Source: Candidatus Fermentibacteraceae bacterium
GTDB lineage: Bacteria; Fermentibacterota; Fermentibacteria; Fermentibacterales; JCC-6
Direction of reading: 5' to 3'
NCBI GenBank assembly: GCA_021162285.1
Contig: JAGGYZ010000254.1
Span: 1-19,071 of the forward strand
Length of the DNA stretch: 19,071 nt
Shown here piece by piece: positions 1 to 7,736 of this stretch. Made by a program: the position numbers and the translations under genes. The first letter of the stretch is position 1. Each line of letters opens with the position of its first letter. The notes below the pieces were generated by a model, which was given only the letters and a program-made list of their open reading frames with translations, did not search any database and was not told the origin of the DNA.

Positions 1-50
1 ATTACCACAGAGGCAACCACAAGCTCAACAAGGGTAAAGCCTTTTTTCAT
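1..50 (-). CDS. Type IV prepilin, N-terminal fragment (runs off window)
   Basis: Only the first 16 codons are inside the window, but they are diagnostic. The peptide reads MKKGFTLVELVVASVV: a short basic leader, the prepilin peptidase site after Gly4, a mature Phe1, Glu at mature position 5 and a hydrophobic helix. It should be a pilin or pseudopilin that is inserted in the inner membrane, trimmed and methylated by PilD-type peptidase, and built into a type IV pilus or related filament. The ATG overlaps the TGA of the upstream PilX-like gene as ATGA, so the two are probably translationally coupled; a GAGGGG ribosome-binding sequence lies 8 bases before it inside the upstream gene. Whether it is a major or minor pilin cannot be told from 16 residues. 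Confidence 0.85.
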   Translation of the reverse strand, partial: MKKGFTLVELVVASVV

Positions 51-1471
51 CTGCCCAGCCCCTCGAGGGCGTGGAAAACATTCAGTCTGCCTTCCGACTC
101 GTATATTGAGTAAGTGTATGTTTCGCCGGGGGTTGTTTCTCCCCTGTATCTGTTCTGTGTTGAGAATGTCATCTGTATTCCATCACCGTTCACAGGGTTG
201 AAACATGCTTCAACACCGTTGTCAGCAATCCTGAAGAAGTCGATCTCTCCGCCGTCTGCATTACCTGTAAATACATCGCCGGTTAAAAGCTCCAGGACGT
301 ACCCTGTGGATGAAGCAATGACAGCACTGTCGTCTATTATTCCCGTAAGAGTATTCCCTCTCCCGTTGAACCTGCCCTGCCAGCCGAGTTCGTAAACCAT
401 GTCCGGATTGAAATCGGTAAAACCGTCGTATGCCAGCCGGAGCCATCTGATATCTCCCGAGGGCATCTTCCACATACCGCAAAGACCTGTTCTGCCCTCA
501 ACACTTCCCCATGAAACCAGAGAACCTCCAGGACCTGCCTTGATGATCTCGTGTGTGGCACCTGAATACACGGAAAGTGAGAAACGGGTGGCAAATGCCA
601 CATCAGGCATTCCGTCGTTGTTGAAGTCACCGCCGAACACATCCTCAATGTGAGCCCCGCCAAAAGACGGGAAAGACTGCTGAACAGAACCAAACATGGT
701 TCCGTCTGAAAGAAACACAGGACAGGTTCCTGCAGGTGAACCCACATGGCTGAACTCCCCGGTTTCACAGTTGAAAACAGCACCCAGATTTGAACCTCCA
801 GTAACAATGAGCAGAGGTGATCCGTCGGGAGCTTCTCCTGCGGAAATCATAGAACCGGATCTGTAAATGTCTGAATCAACAACAGTACCTGCCTGAATAC
901 CGTCTGAGGAAAAACAAGCGAGATAAGTTATTCCCGCTCCTTCGAAAACCGCAATAACAGCCTCTTCTCCGTGAAAAACAAACGGAGTTCCGGCAACCGG
1001 ACGCATATCGGTTTCAATGGTAAACTGAGTTGTCGGATTAAAAGTATCACTGCTGAAAAATGTTACCTGAACACAGGAATCTCCGGTACCCTGAAGTGTC
1101 ACCAGATGACTGCCTGCAGGAACTACAACGGCACTGAACACATTATCCAGCTGGAAGAATCCAGTTCTTATACCTGCAGTACCAGTTTCAAGAAGGGTAA
1201 ATTCCGTGGAAACCCCTGCCAGGTCGAACTGCAGGTCTCCATTTGCCGCACCCGGGCCGCTCTGCGAAAGCAGCAGTGAAAGGCCATCAGCGGCGCTGGA
1301 CTCCGACAGAGAAATCTGAGCGTTGTTGAGCCTGTCTAAATAAGAGTTTACCATCCTTCTGGTAAGACTGATAAGAAGCGTAGCTGCCATCATAACAACC
1401 ACTGCAGCCAGCAGTGCAATCATAAGAGCCGCACCTGTACTGTTCTTCCTGATATGCGTTAATGTTTTCAT
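47..1471 (-). CDS. PilX-like minor prepilin with large FG-GAP-like C-terminal region
   Basis: Predicted 474 aa. The N-terminus is a basic leader (MKTLTHIRKNSTG) followed by a long hydrophobic helix (about residues 14-38), then an amphipathic stretch with AQISLSESSAADGL. This resembles the PilX/GspK-type N-terminus, which lacks the mature Glu5 of ordinary pilins. The rest, about 400 residues, is predicted extracellular and beta-rich. It contains one DxNxDGxxD calcium-binding motif of FG-GAP/VCBS type (DFNNDGMPD, about residues 282-290), so part of it may fold as a propeller or adhesin-like domain. A GTG nine bases upstream (1480) is possible, but AGGTG sits six bases before the ATG at 1471 and overlaps that GTG, so ATG is preferred. 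The gene overlaps the next prepilin by ATGA. Assignment to the pilus system is strong; PilX versus GspK orthology is not. Confidence 0.75.
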   Translation of the reverse strand: MKTLTHIRKNSTGAALMIALLAAVVVMMAATLLISLTRRMVNSYLDRLNNAQISLSESSAADGLSLLLSQSGPGAANGDLQFDLAGVSTEFTLLETGTAGIRTGFFQLDNVFSAVVVPAGSHLVTLQGTGDSCVQVTFFSSDTFNPTTQFTIETDMRPVAGTPFVFHGEEAVIAVFEGAGITYLACFSSDGIQAGTVVDSDIYRSGSMISAGEAPDGSPLLIVTGGSNLGAVFNCETGEFSHVGSPAGTCPVFLSDGTMFGSVQQSFPSFGGAHIEDVFGGDFNNDGMPDVAFATRFSLSVYSGATHEIIKAGPGGSLVSWGSVEGRTGLCGMWKMPSGDIRWLRLAYDGFTDFNPDMVYELGWQGRFNGRGNTLTGIIDDSAVIASSTGYVLELLTGDVFTGNADGGEIDFFRIADNGVEACFNPVNGDGIQMTFSTQNRYRGETTPGETYTYSIYESEGRLNVFHALEGLGR

Positions 1472-1483
1472 GTACAACACCTA

Positions 1484-1499
1484 TGCAAACACAGTGCCA
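1484..1499 (-). promoter_or_regulatory. Candidate sigma-54 (-24/-12) promoter
   Basis: The minus strand reads TGGCACTGTGTTTGCA. This matches the sigma-54 consensus TGGCACG-N4-TTGCW at every fixed position except the seventh, with exact GG-to-GC spacing. It lies just upstream of a pilus gene, and pilin genes in several bacteria use RpoN. Against it, the predicted transcription start (about 1473) is only two bases before the ATG at 1471, which would remove the AGGTG ribosome-binding sequence. Confidence 0.45.
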
Positions 1500-1530
1500 C
1501 AAATAACCAGATATTTATTACACATTTTTA

Positions 1531-1559
1531 GCTATAGTACACGTATAGAGGTGAGGCAA
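1531..1559 (-). promoter_or_regulatory. Alternative sigma-70-like promoter for the pilus genes
   Basis: The minus strand has TTGCCT (1559-1554), a 17-base spacer and TATAGC (1536-1531), each box matching consensus at four of six positions. It would give a leader of about 50 bases that keeps the AGGTG ribosome-binding sequence. It is a weaker sequence match than the sigma-54 element but has more ordinary geometry. Confidence 0.3.
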
Positions 1560-1560
1560 A

Positions 1561-1605
1561 GGTTACACCTGTGTGAAACTTACTTCACACAAGGGTGTAG
1601 AAACC
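1561..1605 (-). terminator. Large hairpin at the end of dprA, probable terminator
   Basis: GGTT, ACACC and TGTGTGAA on the left pair with TTCACACA, GGTGT and AACC on the right around a six-base loop, giving 17 pairs with small bulges on one side. The hairpin spans the last codons and stop of dprA. The tail in the direction of transcription is TTTGCC, so the U-tract is poor. It may be a weak terminator or an mRNA 3'-end stabiliser separating dprA from the pilus genes. Confidence 0.45.
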
Positions 1606-2532
1606 TCCAGGGATTCTTATGACAAGACCCTGCAGTTCCAGTTCAAGAAGCCTGGAGTTTATCGTTGAGGTATCCTGCTTCAGATCGAGAGAAAGCTGCT
1701 GAGCTGTGATGTGTTTCCCAGCAAGAGATGCAAGAACAGGATCTGAAACCGGTGCAGCGTATACAACAGGTGAATTGAACCCAAGCTCTTCAACAAGCTC
1801 TTCCGGGGAAAGAACTATTCCTGCTCCATCACGGAGAAGCCTGTTCGAGCCCCTTGTGCTGGATCTGGTTATGTCGCCCGGAACGGCAAACACATCACGA
1901 CCCTGATCAAGAGCTGTGGCAACGGTAATCATTGTGCCGCTTCTCTCGCCAGCCTCAACAACCACCACCGCTTTTGACAAACCGCTGATAATCCTGTTTC
2001 GTTCGGGGAAAGTGTATCTGGCAGGTTTAACTCCGGGGGGGTACTCTGAGATCAGACAGCCGTGTTCAGCAACCCTTTCTGCAAGAGAGCCGTGTTCCGG
2101 AGGATACATCATGTCCAGACCTCCGCCCATTACAGCAGCTGTCGGAGAGCCGCCATCCAGAGCACCGCGATGTGCTTCTCCGTCTATTCCCCGTGCCAGA
2201 CCGCTTACAACACACACACCGGAACGGCTCAGTTCCAGGGAAATCTTTCTGGCTGTTTTTCTTCCGTACAGAGAACACCTTCTGGAACCGATTACCGCTA
2301 TTGCAGGAAACAGTTCGGAAGGCGGAAACTTGCCTCTGTAAAAAAGAACGGCAGGTGGGTCGGGAATGTCCAGCAGTTGCTCCGGGTAGCCTTCTCCTGA
2401 ATAGAAAACAGCTCTTATTCCCAGCTGTGATGAAACCGAAAGGGCTCTTTCCATATTCGTATCCGGAAGCATAGAAGCTATTTTTTCCGGTGTTTCACTT
2501 CGCAGAAGCCGAACCAGCTCCGATCTTGACAA
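1585..2532 (-). CDS. dprA: DNA-processing protein DprA (Smf)
   Basis: DprA binds incoming single-stranded DNA during natural transformation and loads RecA on it. The Rossmann-like core is clear: IGSRR (about residues 81-85), SGLARGID (110-117), ISEYPPG (161-167), FPERNRIISGLS (175-186), VVVEAGERSGT and VPGD. A C-terminal winged-helix-like segment follows (about 250-315). The given start is a TTG without an obvious ribosome-binding site. The frame stays open upstream, and a CTG at 2553 overlaps the obg stop as CTGA. Starting there adds seven residues and yields LKLAACSLSRSELVRLL, closer to the usual DprA N-terminus. The gene is last in its operon, directly behind obg, with prepilin genes next downstream. 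Function is confident; the exact start is not. Confidence 0.93.
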   Translation of the reverse strand: MSRSELVRLLRSETPEKIASMLPDTNMERALSVSSQLGIRAVFYSGEGYPEQLLDIPDPPAVLFYRGKFPPSELFPAIAVIGSRRCSLYGRKTARKISLELSRSGVCVVSGLARGIDGEAHRGALDGGSPTAAVMGGGLDMMYPPEHGSLAERVAEHGCLISEYPPGVKPARYTFPERNRIISGLSKAVVVVEAGERSGTMITVATALDQGRDVFAVPGDITRSSTRGSNRLLRDGAGIVLSPEELVEELGFNSPVVYAAPVSDPVLASLAGKHITAQQLSLDLKQDTSTINSRLLELELQGLVIRIPGGFYTLV

Positions 2533-2549
2533 ACTGCAAGCCGCTAGTT

Positions 2550-3563
2550 TCAGGAGGGCTCGGAGCCTTTGCGCCTTTCCTGAAGGATCAGTTTTCCAAG
2601 CCTTCTCAGAAATTCCTGAACCCCCCTTCCGGTTGCAGAGCTGAGCGACATAGTACCTTTGGGCAGCGTGGCAAGAAGCCTCGCTTCTTCCTCTGCAGTT
2701 ACGGTATCACACTTTGAAAGAACTGCCATGGCACTGATACTTTTGAGATCGGTGCCGTACTCGAGCAGTTCGTTCCGCAGAGTAGCCAGCTGCTCTTCAG
2801 GAGTAACCTCCATATCCGGCGAAACAACAAATACAAGTATTCTGTTTCTCTCTGCGTGGCGAAGGAACCGAAGCCCCAGACCTACTCCCCGACTGGCTCC
2901 CTCAACCAGTCCAGGCAGATCTGCCACCACATAACTGAAACCGTCTGTGAATTTTACCACACCAAGAGAGGGGCTCAGTGTTGTGAACGGGTAACCGGCA
3001 ATCTTGGGTCTGGCAGCACTGATTCTGGAAACAAGTGTAGACTTTCCCGCGTTTGGAAAACCCACAAGCCCGGCATCAGCCATTAGTTTAAGTTCAAATC
3101 TAATTTTCAGTTCCTCGCCTGGTCTGCCTCTTGTCCGGATACGCGGAGTTCTTCTTTCAGGTGTGGCAAAATTTGCATTTCCAAGACCGTGTTCGCCTCC
3201 TCTGGCAATCAGAATTCGCTGATCCGGTTCAGTCATGTCTGCAAGCAGCTCACCTGTATTGTGATTGTAAATCTCTGTACCTGGCGGTATCTGAAGAACA
3301 AGGTCCTTGCCTCTGGCTCCGGTCATATCGTTTTTTCCGCCGGGAGTACCCTTTTCCGCCCTGAAAATTGATCCGTTGGTAAAATCAACAAGTGTAGTCA
3401 GTTTCCTGTTAACTTCCAGCCAGACATGGCCTCCTCTGCCACCATCTCCACCGCTGGGTCCTCCTTTGGGAACATATGCTTCCCGCCTGAAGGCGACGAT
3501 ACCATCTCCCCCTTTACCGGCTCTCACGGTAATTACCACCCTGTCCAGAAATCTGCCTTCCAC
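2550..3563 (-). CDS. obg: GTPase Obg/CgtA
   Basis: A conserved GTPase involved in 50S ribosome maturation and stringent-type growth control. The glycine-rich Obg fold occupies about residues 1-158, with the typical GKGGDG and GGPSGGDGGRGG. The G domain follows: G1 GFPNAGKST (168-176), G3 DLPGLVEGA (215 on), G4 SKCD (283-286, an Asn-to-Ser variant of NKxD) and G5 SSA (308-310). At 337 aa it ends after the G domain and lacks the optional C-terminal OCT domain. The start is GTG; an ATG just upstream runs into TAA after three codons, and GAAAGG lies about seven bases before the GTG. The usual rplU-rpmA neighbours are absent; an exported TPR gene precedes it and dprA follows, overlapping or within 17 bases. 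Confidence 0.96.
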   Translation of the reverse strand: MEGRFLDRVVITVRAGKGGDGIVAFRREAYVPKGGPSGGDGGRGGHVWLEVNRKLTTLVDFTNGSIFRAEKGTPGGKNDMTGARGKDLVLQIPPGTEIYNHNTGELLADMTEPDQRILIARGGEHGLGNANFATPERRTPRIRTRGRPGEELKIRFELKLMADAGLVGFPNAGKSTLVSRISAARPKIAGYPFTTLSPSLGVVKFTDGFSYVVADLPGLVEGASRGVGLGLRFLRHAERNRILVFVVSPDMEVTPEEQLATLRNELLEYGTDLKSISAMAVLSKCDTVTAEEEARLLATLPKGTMSLSSATGRGVQEFLRRLGKLILQERRKGSEPS

Positions 3564-3584
3564 TGAATTACCTTTCCATGCGTT

Positions 3585-3611
3585 GAAGGGACGCCTGTAA
3601 AGCGCCCCTTC
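3585..3611 (-). other. Hairpin between the TPR gene and obg
   Basis: In minus-strand RNA, GAAGGGGCGC pairs with GCGUCCCUUC (ten pairs, one G-U) around a seven-base loop. It lies 25 bases after the TPR stop and 21 bases before the obg start. No U-tract follows on the minus strand; on the plus strand it is followed by TTTATC. It could be a partial terminator, an RNA-processing site or a translational control element for obg. Confidence 0.45.
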
Positions 3612-3635
3612 TTTATCTGCGTTACGGTACTCTTA

Positions 3636-5204
3636 TCACTGTGAGTATCTGTTAACCCTGTCTATTTTCTCTTCACACAGACTGATGGCATTTTGTGCAG
3701 CTGCCACCATGTTCTGTGCCTGGGAGGCTCTGTATCCGGTAACCTGGTTGAGGAATGTAATTGCGGAACTAAGTTCGCTTATTGCTCCTTCCCAGGTTGG
3801 TACATTAGCCGGAATGAGCTCGCTTACTCTTGCAGCGGAACTTCCACTCTGGTAGTAGAAAGCACCAACCATGTAGTTGGCAACAGGATCTCCGGGGTAA
3901 GCATTGTGAAGCCTGTTGAACACATTCTGCATGGAACCGCGCTGTCCGCTGTCTCTGTATACTGTGGCAAGTATCAGGTAAGCCTGTCTACTTCCCGAAG
4001 ACGCGATGATATCGTTCAATCTGTTCACGGCATCTGTGGTTCTTCCGGCTCTGGCCTCATACTGAGCAACGTAAAGAGCAAGATCAGTATCGTCAGGAGT
4101 GGCTTCCAGCACAAGCACTGCATTGTCTGCAGCGGAACTGTAGTCTCCGACCTCCGAGTATGCCGCTGCTAGTTTAAGTCGCAGATTCGAGTAATCAGGC
4201 CGAACATCAAGAATTGCCTCAATGTGCGGGATAGCGTCTGTGTAATTGCCCATCTCAATGTACAACAGACCAAGAGCATACCTGGCCTGAAGGTTCCCGG
4301 GATTGGCGGCCAGTGCTGATTCAAAGCTGTCAATAGCCTGATCGGTCATTCCCATCGCAGTGTAAGCACTGGCAAGACCCGAATAAGCAGAGGTGTTGTC
4401 CGGATCTGCTTCAATAGCCTGATCGAAATAATTCTTTGCCGCGTCGTAGTTTTCATTCTCCAGAGCCACAAGACCAAGACCGCCCATAGCCTGGGAATTC
4501 TGAGGATCAATGGCAAGAACCTGATTGTAGATCTCCTGTGCCCGGGCAACGGAATCCACATCACTCTTCAGGTAAACTCCGGCAAGCTCGTTCATGGCGT
4601 CAACATGTTCCGGATCGACCTCGAGAACTTGAAGATAAGAAGAAATAGCACTGTCCCAGCTGCCATTGGCACTGTGATATCTGGCCATATTCAAAGACTC
4701 ATCTGCTCTTGCTCCAACATGATTGTTTATTTCAGAAACCATGTTTTCCGCAAGTTCTTTTACCGGATCCGTGTTCTTGACAACCATGGACGGAGCCGGA
4801 GAAATGGTGTTTGCACTGGTAACCACAACAAGATTCCAGAGAACCTGGTACTGATCTCCACTGGCTGGAACAACGAATCCGAAAAGAACGAGATCAGCAC
4901 CCATTGCCGTTCCAGCCTCGGTAATCATCTCCGGAGGAACACCGTATCTGAACTGATCCGGATCGAAACCGATGTCTTCAAACGCGTGGTTAAGGTCGTT
5001 TTCACCTATAAGACTGAATTCCTCGCTGGTATCAAGGTTATCTCTAAGAAAGTCACTGAGTTTTCCACTTATCCAGCGGGAGTTGTCATCACTGTACCCG
5101 AATGGGATGATGCCAACAGCAGTCGCATCACTGGCACTCCCTGCAAGGGCAGTTGAGCAGGCAAGGGCCGCCATGGCTGCCAGCAACACAGTTACTCTTT
5201 TCAA
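3636..5204 (-). CDS. Exported TPR-repeat protein with CsgG/TolB-like N-terminal domain
   Basis: Predicted 522 aa. A signal peptide (basic MKRV, hydrophobic core, likely cleavage after ALA near residue 22) indicates export to the periplasm. About residues 25-150 resemble the N-terminal domain of CsgG/FlgO/TolB-like proteins: GIIPF strand, then GADLVLFGFV. From about 165 to 420 come at least seven tetratricopeptide repeats, with typical A-x-x-x-Y/F and P-N/D spacing. The last 100 residues are helical and unrecognised. The start is chosen as TTG at 5204 because GAGGAG sits six bases upstream of it; an in-frame ATG at 5225 has no good ribosome-binding sequence and would spoil the signal peptide. 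A cysteine (ALAC) precedes the cleavage site but lacks a good lipobox. Role is probably scaffolding of an envelope complex; the substrate is unknown. Confidence 0.75.
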   Translation of the reverse strand: MKRVTVLLAAMAALACSTALAGSASDATAVGIIPFGYSDDNSRWISGKLSDFLRDNLDTSEEFSLIGENDLNHAFEDIGFDPDQFRYGVPPEMITEAGTAMGADLVLFGFVVPASGDQYQVLWNLVVVTSANTISPAPSMVVKNTDPVKELAENMVSEINNHVGARADESLNMARYHSANGSWDSAISSYLQVLEVDPEHVDAMNELAGVYLKSDVDSVARAQEIYNQVLAIDPQNSQAMGGLGLVALENENYDAAKNYFDQAIEADPDNTSAYSGLASAYTAMGMTDQAIDSFESALAANPGNLQARYALGLLYIEMGNYTDAIPHIEAILDVRPDYSNLRLKLAAAYSEVGDYSSAADNAVLVLEATPDDTDLALYVAQYEARAGRTTDAVNRLNDIIASSGSRQAYLILATVYRDSGQRGSMQNVFNRLHNAYPGDPVANYMVGAFYYQSGSSAARVSELIPANVPTWEGAISELSSAITFLNQVTGYRASQAQNMVAAAQNAISLCEEKIDRVNRYSQ

Positions 5205-5234
5205 TTGTTTCTCCTCTCGGTGCATCCGTTGTTC

Positions 5235-5858
5235 TCAATCATTTAGCTGCCGAATATGTTCACCGCGTTCAATTTCTGCAAGCCAGAGGATATTCCTTCC
5301 AGCTGTTCCATTACTTCTGAAACTGTAAAGATTTGCAGATTCCAGAGTGCATTCACCCGAAGCAGCAACCTTAAACTGCTCTCCACACAGCTTTCTGGCC
5401 CTTCGAATTGCACTTCCTCTCAAGTCAACTCTGCCGGGTAGATGGTCTCGCCCGGCCGACGGATCATTTCTGATAACTGCATTGCGTACCTCTTCACCAA
5501 CACTGTAACAATCCCCGCAGATGCATGGTCCTGTTATAAACCACCTCAGAGGCTGATCCACAGCCTGCAGCAGGTTTTCAACAATGCCTCCTGCAAGACC
5601 CCGCCAGCCAGCGTGTGCTGCCCCTGCGAAATCGTCCCACAGGGCAAAAACAGGAAGACAGTCCGCCACCTTCAAAGCAGGAACACGGGAATGCCTGTCA
5701 ACGATCATTCCATCTGCAGTTTCACCTCCAACCGGATTAACTACAATCCGGTTGCTGTGCACCTGGTTAAGAAATACAGCAGATTCCGGAACAGAATCCG
5801 ACTGATCATCTGCGCCGGAAACCCCCATGTAACAACCCGAGCCTGGAATTATCAACAT
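5235..5858 (-). CDS. pgeF: Polyphenol oxidase / purine nucleoside phosphorylase family protein (YfiH/YlmD/LACC1)
   Basis: This is the DUF152 multi-copper-oxidase-like family, now known to include purine nucleoside phosphorylases and the peptidoglycan editing factor PgeF. The metal-site triad is present: His34 in NQVHS, Cys67 in ADCLPV and His82 in AHAGWRG. GPCICGDCYSVG (about 110-121) and SANLYSFRSNG near the C-terminus are further family blocks. At 207 aa it is about 30-40 residues shorter than usual, all missing from the N-terminus. It starts at ATG with a purine-rich GGAAGGGAAG upstream. It follows dinG in the same reading frame, separated by the dinG stop and nine codons, and precedes the TPR gene by 30 bases. 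Family is confident; which activity applies is not. Confidence 0.88.
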   Translation of the reverse strand: MLIIPGSGCYMGVSGADDQSDSVPESAVFLNQVHSNRIVVNPVGGETADGMIVDRHSRVPALKVADCLPVFALWDDFAGAAHAGWRGLAGGIVENLLQAVDQPLRWFITGPCICGDCYSVGEEVRNAVIRNDPSAGRDHLPGRVDLRGSAIRRARKLCGEQFKVAASGECTLESANLYSFRSNGTAGRNILWLAEIERGEHIRQLND

Positions 5859-5885
5859 TGCATCTTCCCTTCCTGAGGTGATACT

Positions 5886-7736
5886 TCAGGAACCTGTGGC
5901 TTGTTCCCTCAAAAATTCCAGGGCGGTCCTGACAGTTCCTGCCCTGAATGGAGGCATGGAAGCCAGAAGCAGCCCGGCATATCTGGCTGTTTTCATCCTT
6001 CTGTCCAGAATGAACACCGCGCCTGTATCGGTTTCCGACCGAATAAGCCGTCCTGTACCCTGTTTCAATCTTATTGCCGCCTCTGGAAGCATGAGGTGGG
6101 TAAAACTGCTCTTTCCCTGATCTTCCAGGGCTTTCATTCTCGCCTGGGTAAGCGGATGTCCCGGGCTGGGAAAAGGTATTCTGTCAATAATAAGCGAACG
6201 CAGGAGCTCTCCAGGCAGATCTACACCTTCCCAGAAGCTGGCAGTACCCAGAATAATCGCTCTGGGATCTCTCCTGAACTCATCCAGAATAAGTGAGCGA
6301 TTCATCTTTCCCTGCACCAGAACAGGGATTCCATCCAAAGGGTTTTTTTCCGCGGCTTTGCGACACAGTTCCATGTTTCTGTAACTGGTAAAAAGTACCA
6401 TTGTCCGCCCACCTAGAACTGCTGCAGTCTCACGGGCGATCTCCCAGGCGTAGTTTGCTATAAGCTGGTGGTCATTCTGATCGGGAAGGTCATCAGGAAG
6501 AACGAGAACGGACTGTTCCGCATAGTTGAACGGACTGTGGAAAACCTGTCTGTCTGCTTGTTCCGGTACACCCAGCCTGGTATCGGAATACAGGAAGGAA
6601 TCGCCTGCGGCAAGGGTCGCACTGGTAAGAAGAACCGATGGAAAACTGCTGTAGAGAGTGTCCTGAAGCAGAGAGCCCGGATGAACAGGAACACAGCGGA
6701 GCACTGGCCGCTTTCTGTTCTTCTCCACGTAACAGCACCAGTCAAGCGGGTTAACCTGCGTGAGAGAAACAACAGACCGCTGAAGGTTATACAAAGTCTG
6801 AGATGCGCCTGCCAGATCGTCTTCGCTTCTTATCTCTTCCCGGAATGATGAGGCATTGTCCGCTATGCTCTGCAGATCGGTAAAAATATCTGAAAATTCA
6901 ATTTCTCCGTTTTCCCCGGCAGGTGAACACAGCTGTGAAAGCTGTTCAGCAAGAAGGCGGGCTTTGTTCAGAAGAGCGGTTTTCTTTTTTGGAGTATGGT
7001 CGCTGAGAACCACAGAGTCAAATACACTGTTCAGAAGAGATTCGGAGAGGGAGTATCCCAGACTGGCTGCGGCGGCTTTATCAAGAGCGTGAGCTTCATC
7101 AACAACCAGAAACCACGCATCCGGTATCAAATCTGCAGAAATCAGACCGGTGAGAAGAAGATGATGGTTAACCACCAGAATTCGAGCTTTCCTTGCTCTG
7201 TTTCGCGCTGCGTAGTAATGGCATCGGTGTATCTCCGGACACTTGCTTCCCAGACAGTCAAAGCTGTCACCTGCAACCTTCCTCAAACCGTCAGATCCAG
7301 AATCAGCACTGGACAGAGAAAGATCTCCGTTGCCTGCTTCAACCCAGTCCTTCAGCTCGGGAGCAACACTGTTTCCCCACTGATACCACTTTCTTAGACA
7401 CAGATAATTCCTTCTTCCCTTCAGTACCTCAGCCTCAATTTTCTCTCCCAGAATTCTACCGACTACCGGTATATCCCGGCTGATCAGTTGATCCTGAAGG
7501 GTAAGAGTTGCAGTTGAAATAACACAGACCTGCTCAGAAAGTACAGCCGGAATAAGGTAGGCGAGGCTTTTACCCACGCCAGTACCGGCTTCCAGAACGG
7601 AGATACCACCAAGTTCAACAAGGTCTGAAACTGCAGATGCCATGTCTACCTGTTCATGACGAACGGTGTATCCAGGAAGGCCTGCGGCGGCCCTGCCATC
7701 GGTGAAAACCTCCTTAACCCTGCGGGAAAGACTCAA
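5886..7736 (-). CDS. dinG: DinG-family iron-sulfur DNA helicase
   Basis: An XPD-like superfamily 2 helicase that unwinds DNA 5'-3', with roles in repair and resolving R-loops and D-loops. Walker A is EAGTGVGKS (49-57) and Walker B is DEAH (213-216). Four cysteines for a 4Fe-4S cluster are conserved: C113, then C161-x4-C166-x5-C172, the same spacing as in the E. coli enzyme. ILGTASFWEGVDLPG and QGTGRLIR give the C-terminal helicase motifs. At 616 aa there is no N-terminal exonuclease domain. The TTG start overlaps the recJ stop as TTGA and has GGGAG six bases upstream inside recJ, so expression is probably coupled to recJ. A RecJ-DinG pairing implies joint work in DNA repair or recombination. 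Confidence 0.93.
   Translation of the reverse strand: MSLSRRVKEVFTDGRAAAGLPGYTVRHEQVDMASAVSDLVELGGISVLEAGTGVGKSLAYLIPAVLSEQVCVISTATLTLQDQLISRDIPVVGRILGEKIEAEVLKGRRNYLCLRKWYQWGNSVAPELKDWVEAGNGDLSLSSADSGSDGLRKVAGDSFDCLGSKCPEIHRCHYYAARNRARKARILVVNHHLLLTGLISADLIPDAWFLVVDEAHALDKAAAASLGYSLSESLLNSVFDSVVLSDHTPKKKTALLNKARLLAEQLSQLCSPAGENGEIEFSDIFTDLQSIADNASSFREEIRSEDDLAGASQTLYNLQRSVVSLTQVNPLDWCCYVEKNRKRPVLRCVPVHPGSLLQDTLYSSFPSVLLTSATLAAGDSFLYSDTRLGVPEQADRQVFHSPFNYAEQSVLVLPDDLPDQNDHQLIANYAWEIARETAAVLGGRTMVLFTSYRNMELCRKAAEKNPLDGIPVLVQGKMNRSLILDEFRRDPRAIILGTASFWEGVDLPGELLRSLIIDRIPFPSPGHPLTQARMKALEDQGKSSFTHLMLPEAAIRLKQGTGRLIRSETDTGAVFILDRRMKTARYAGLLLASMPPFRAGTVRTALEFLREQATGS

Noticed and set aside
5205..5225. 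ATG start for the TPR protein
   Set aside because: The ATG at 5225 lacks a ribosome-binding sequence; the in-frame TTG at 5204 has GAGGAG at ideal spacing and gives a cleaner signal peptide.
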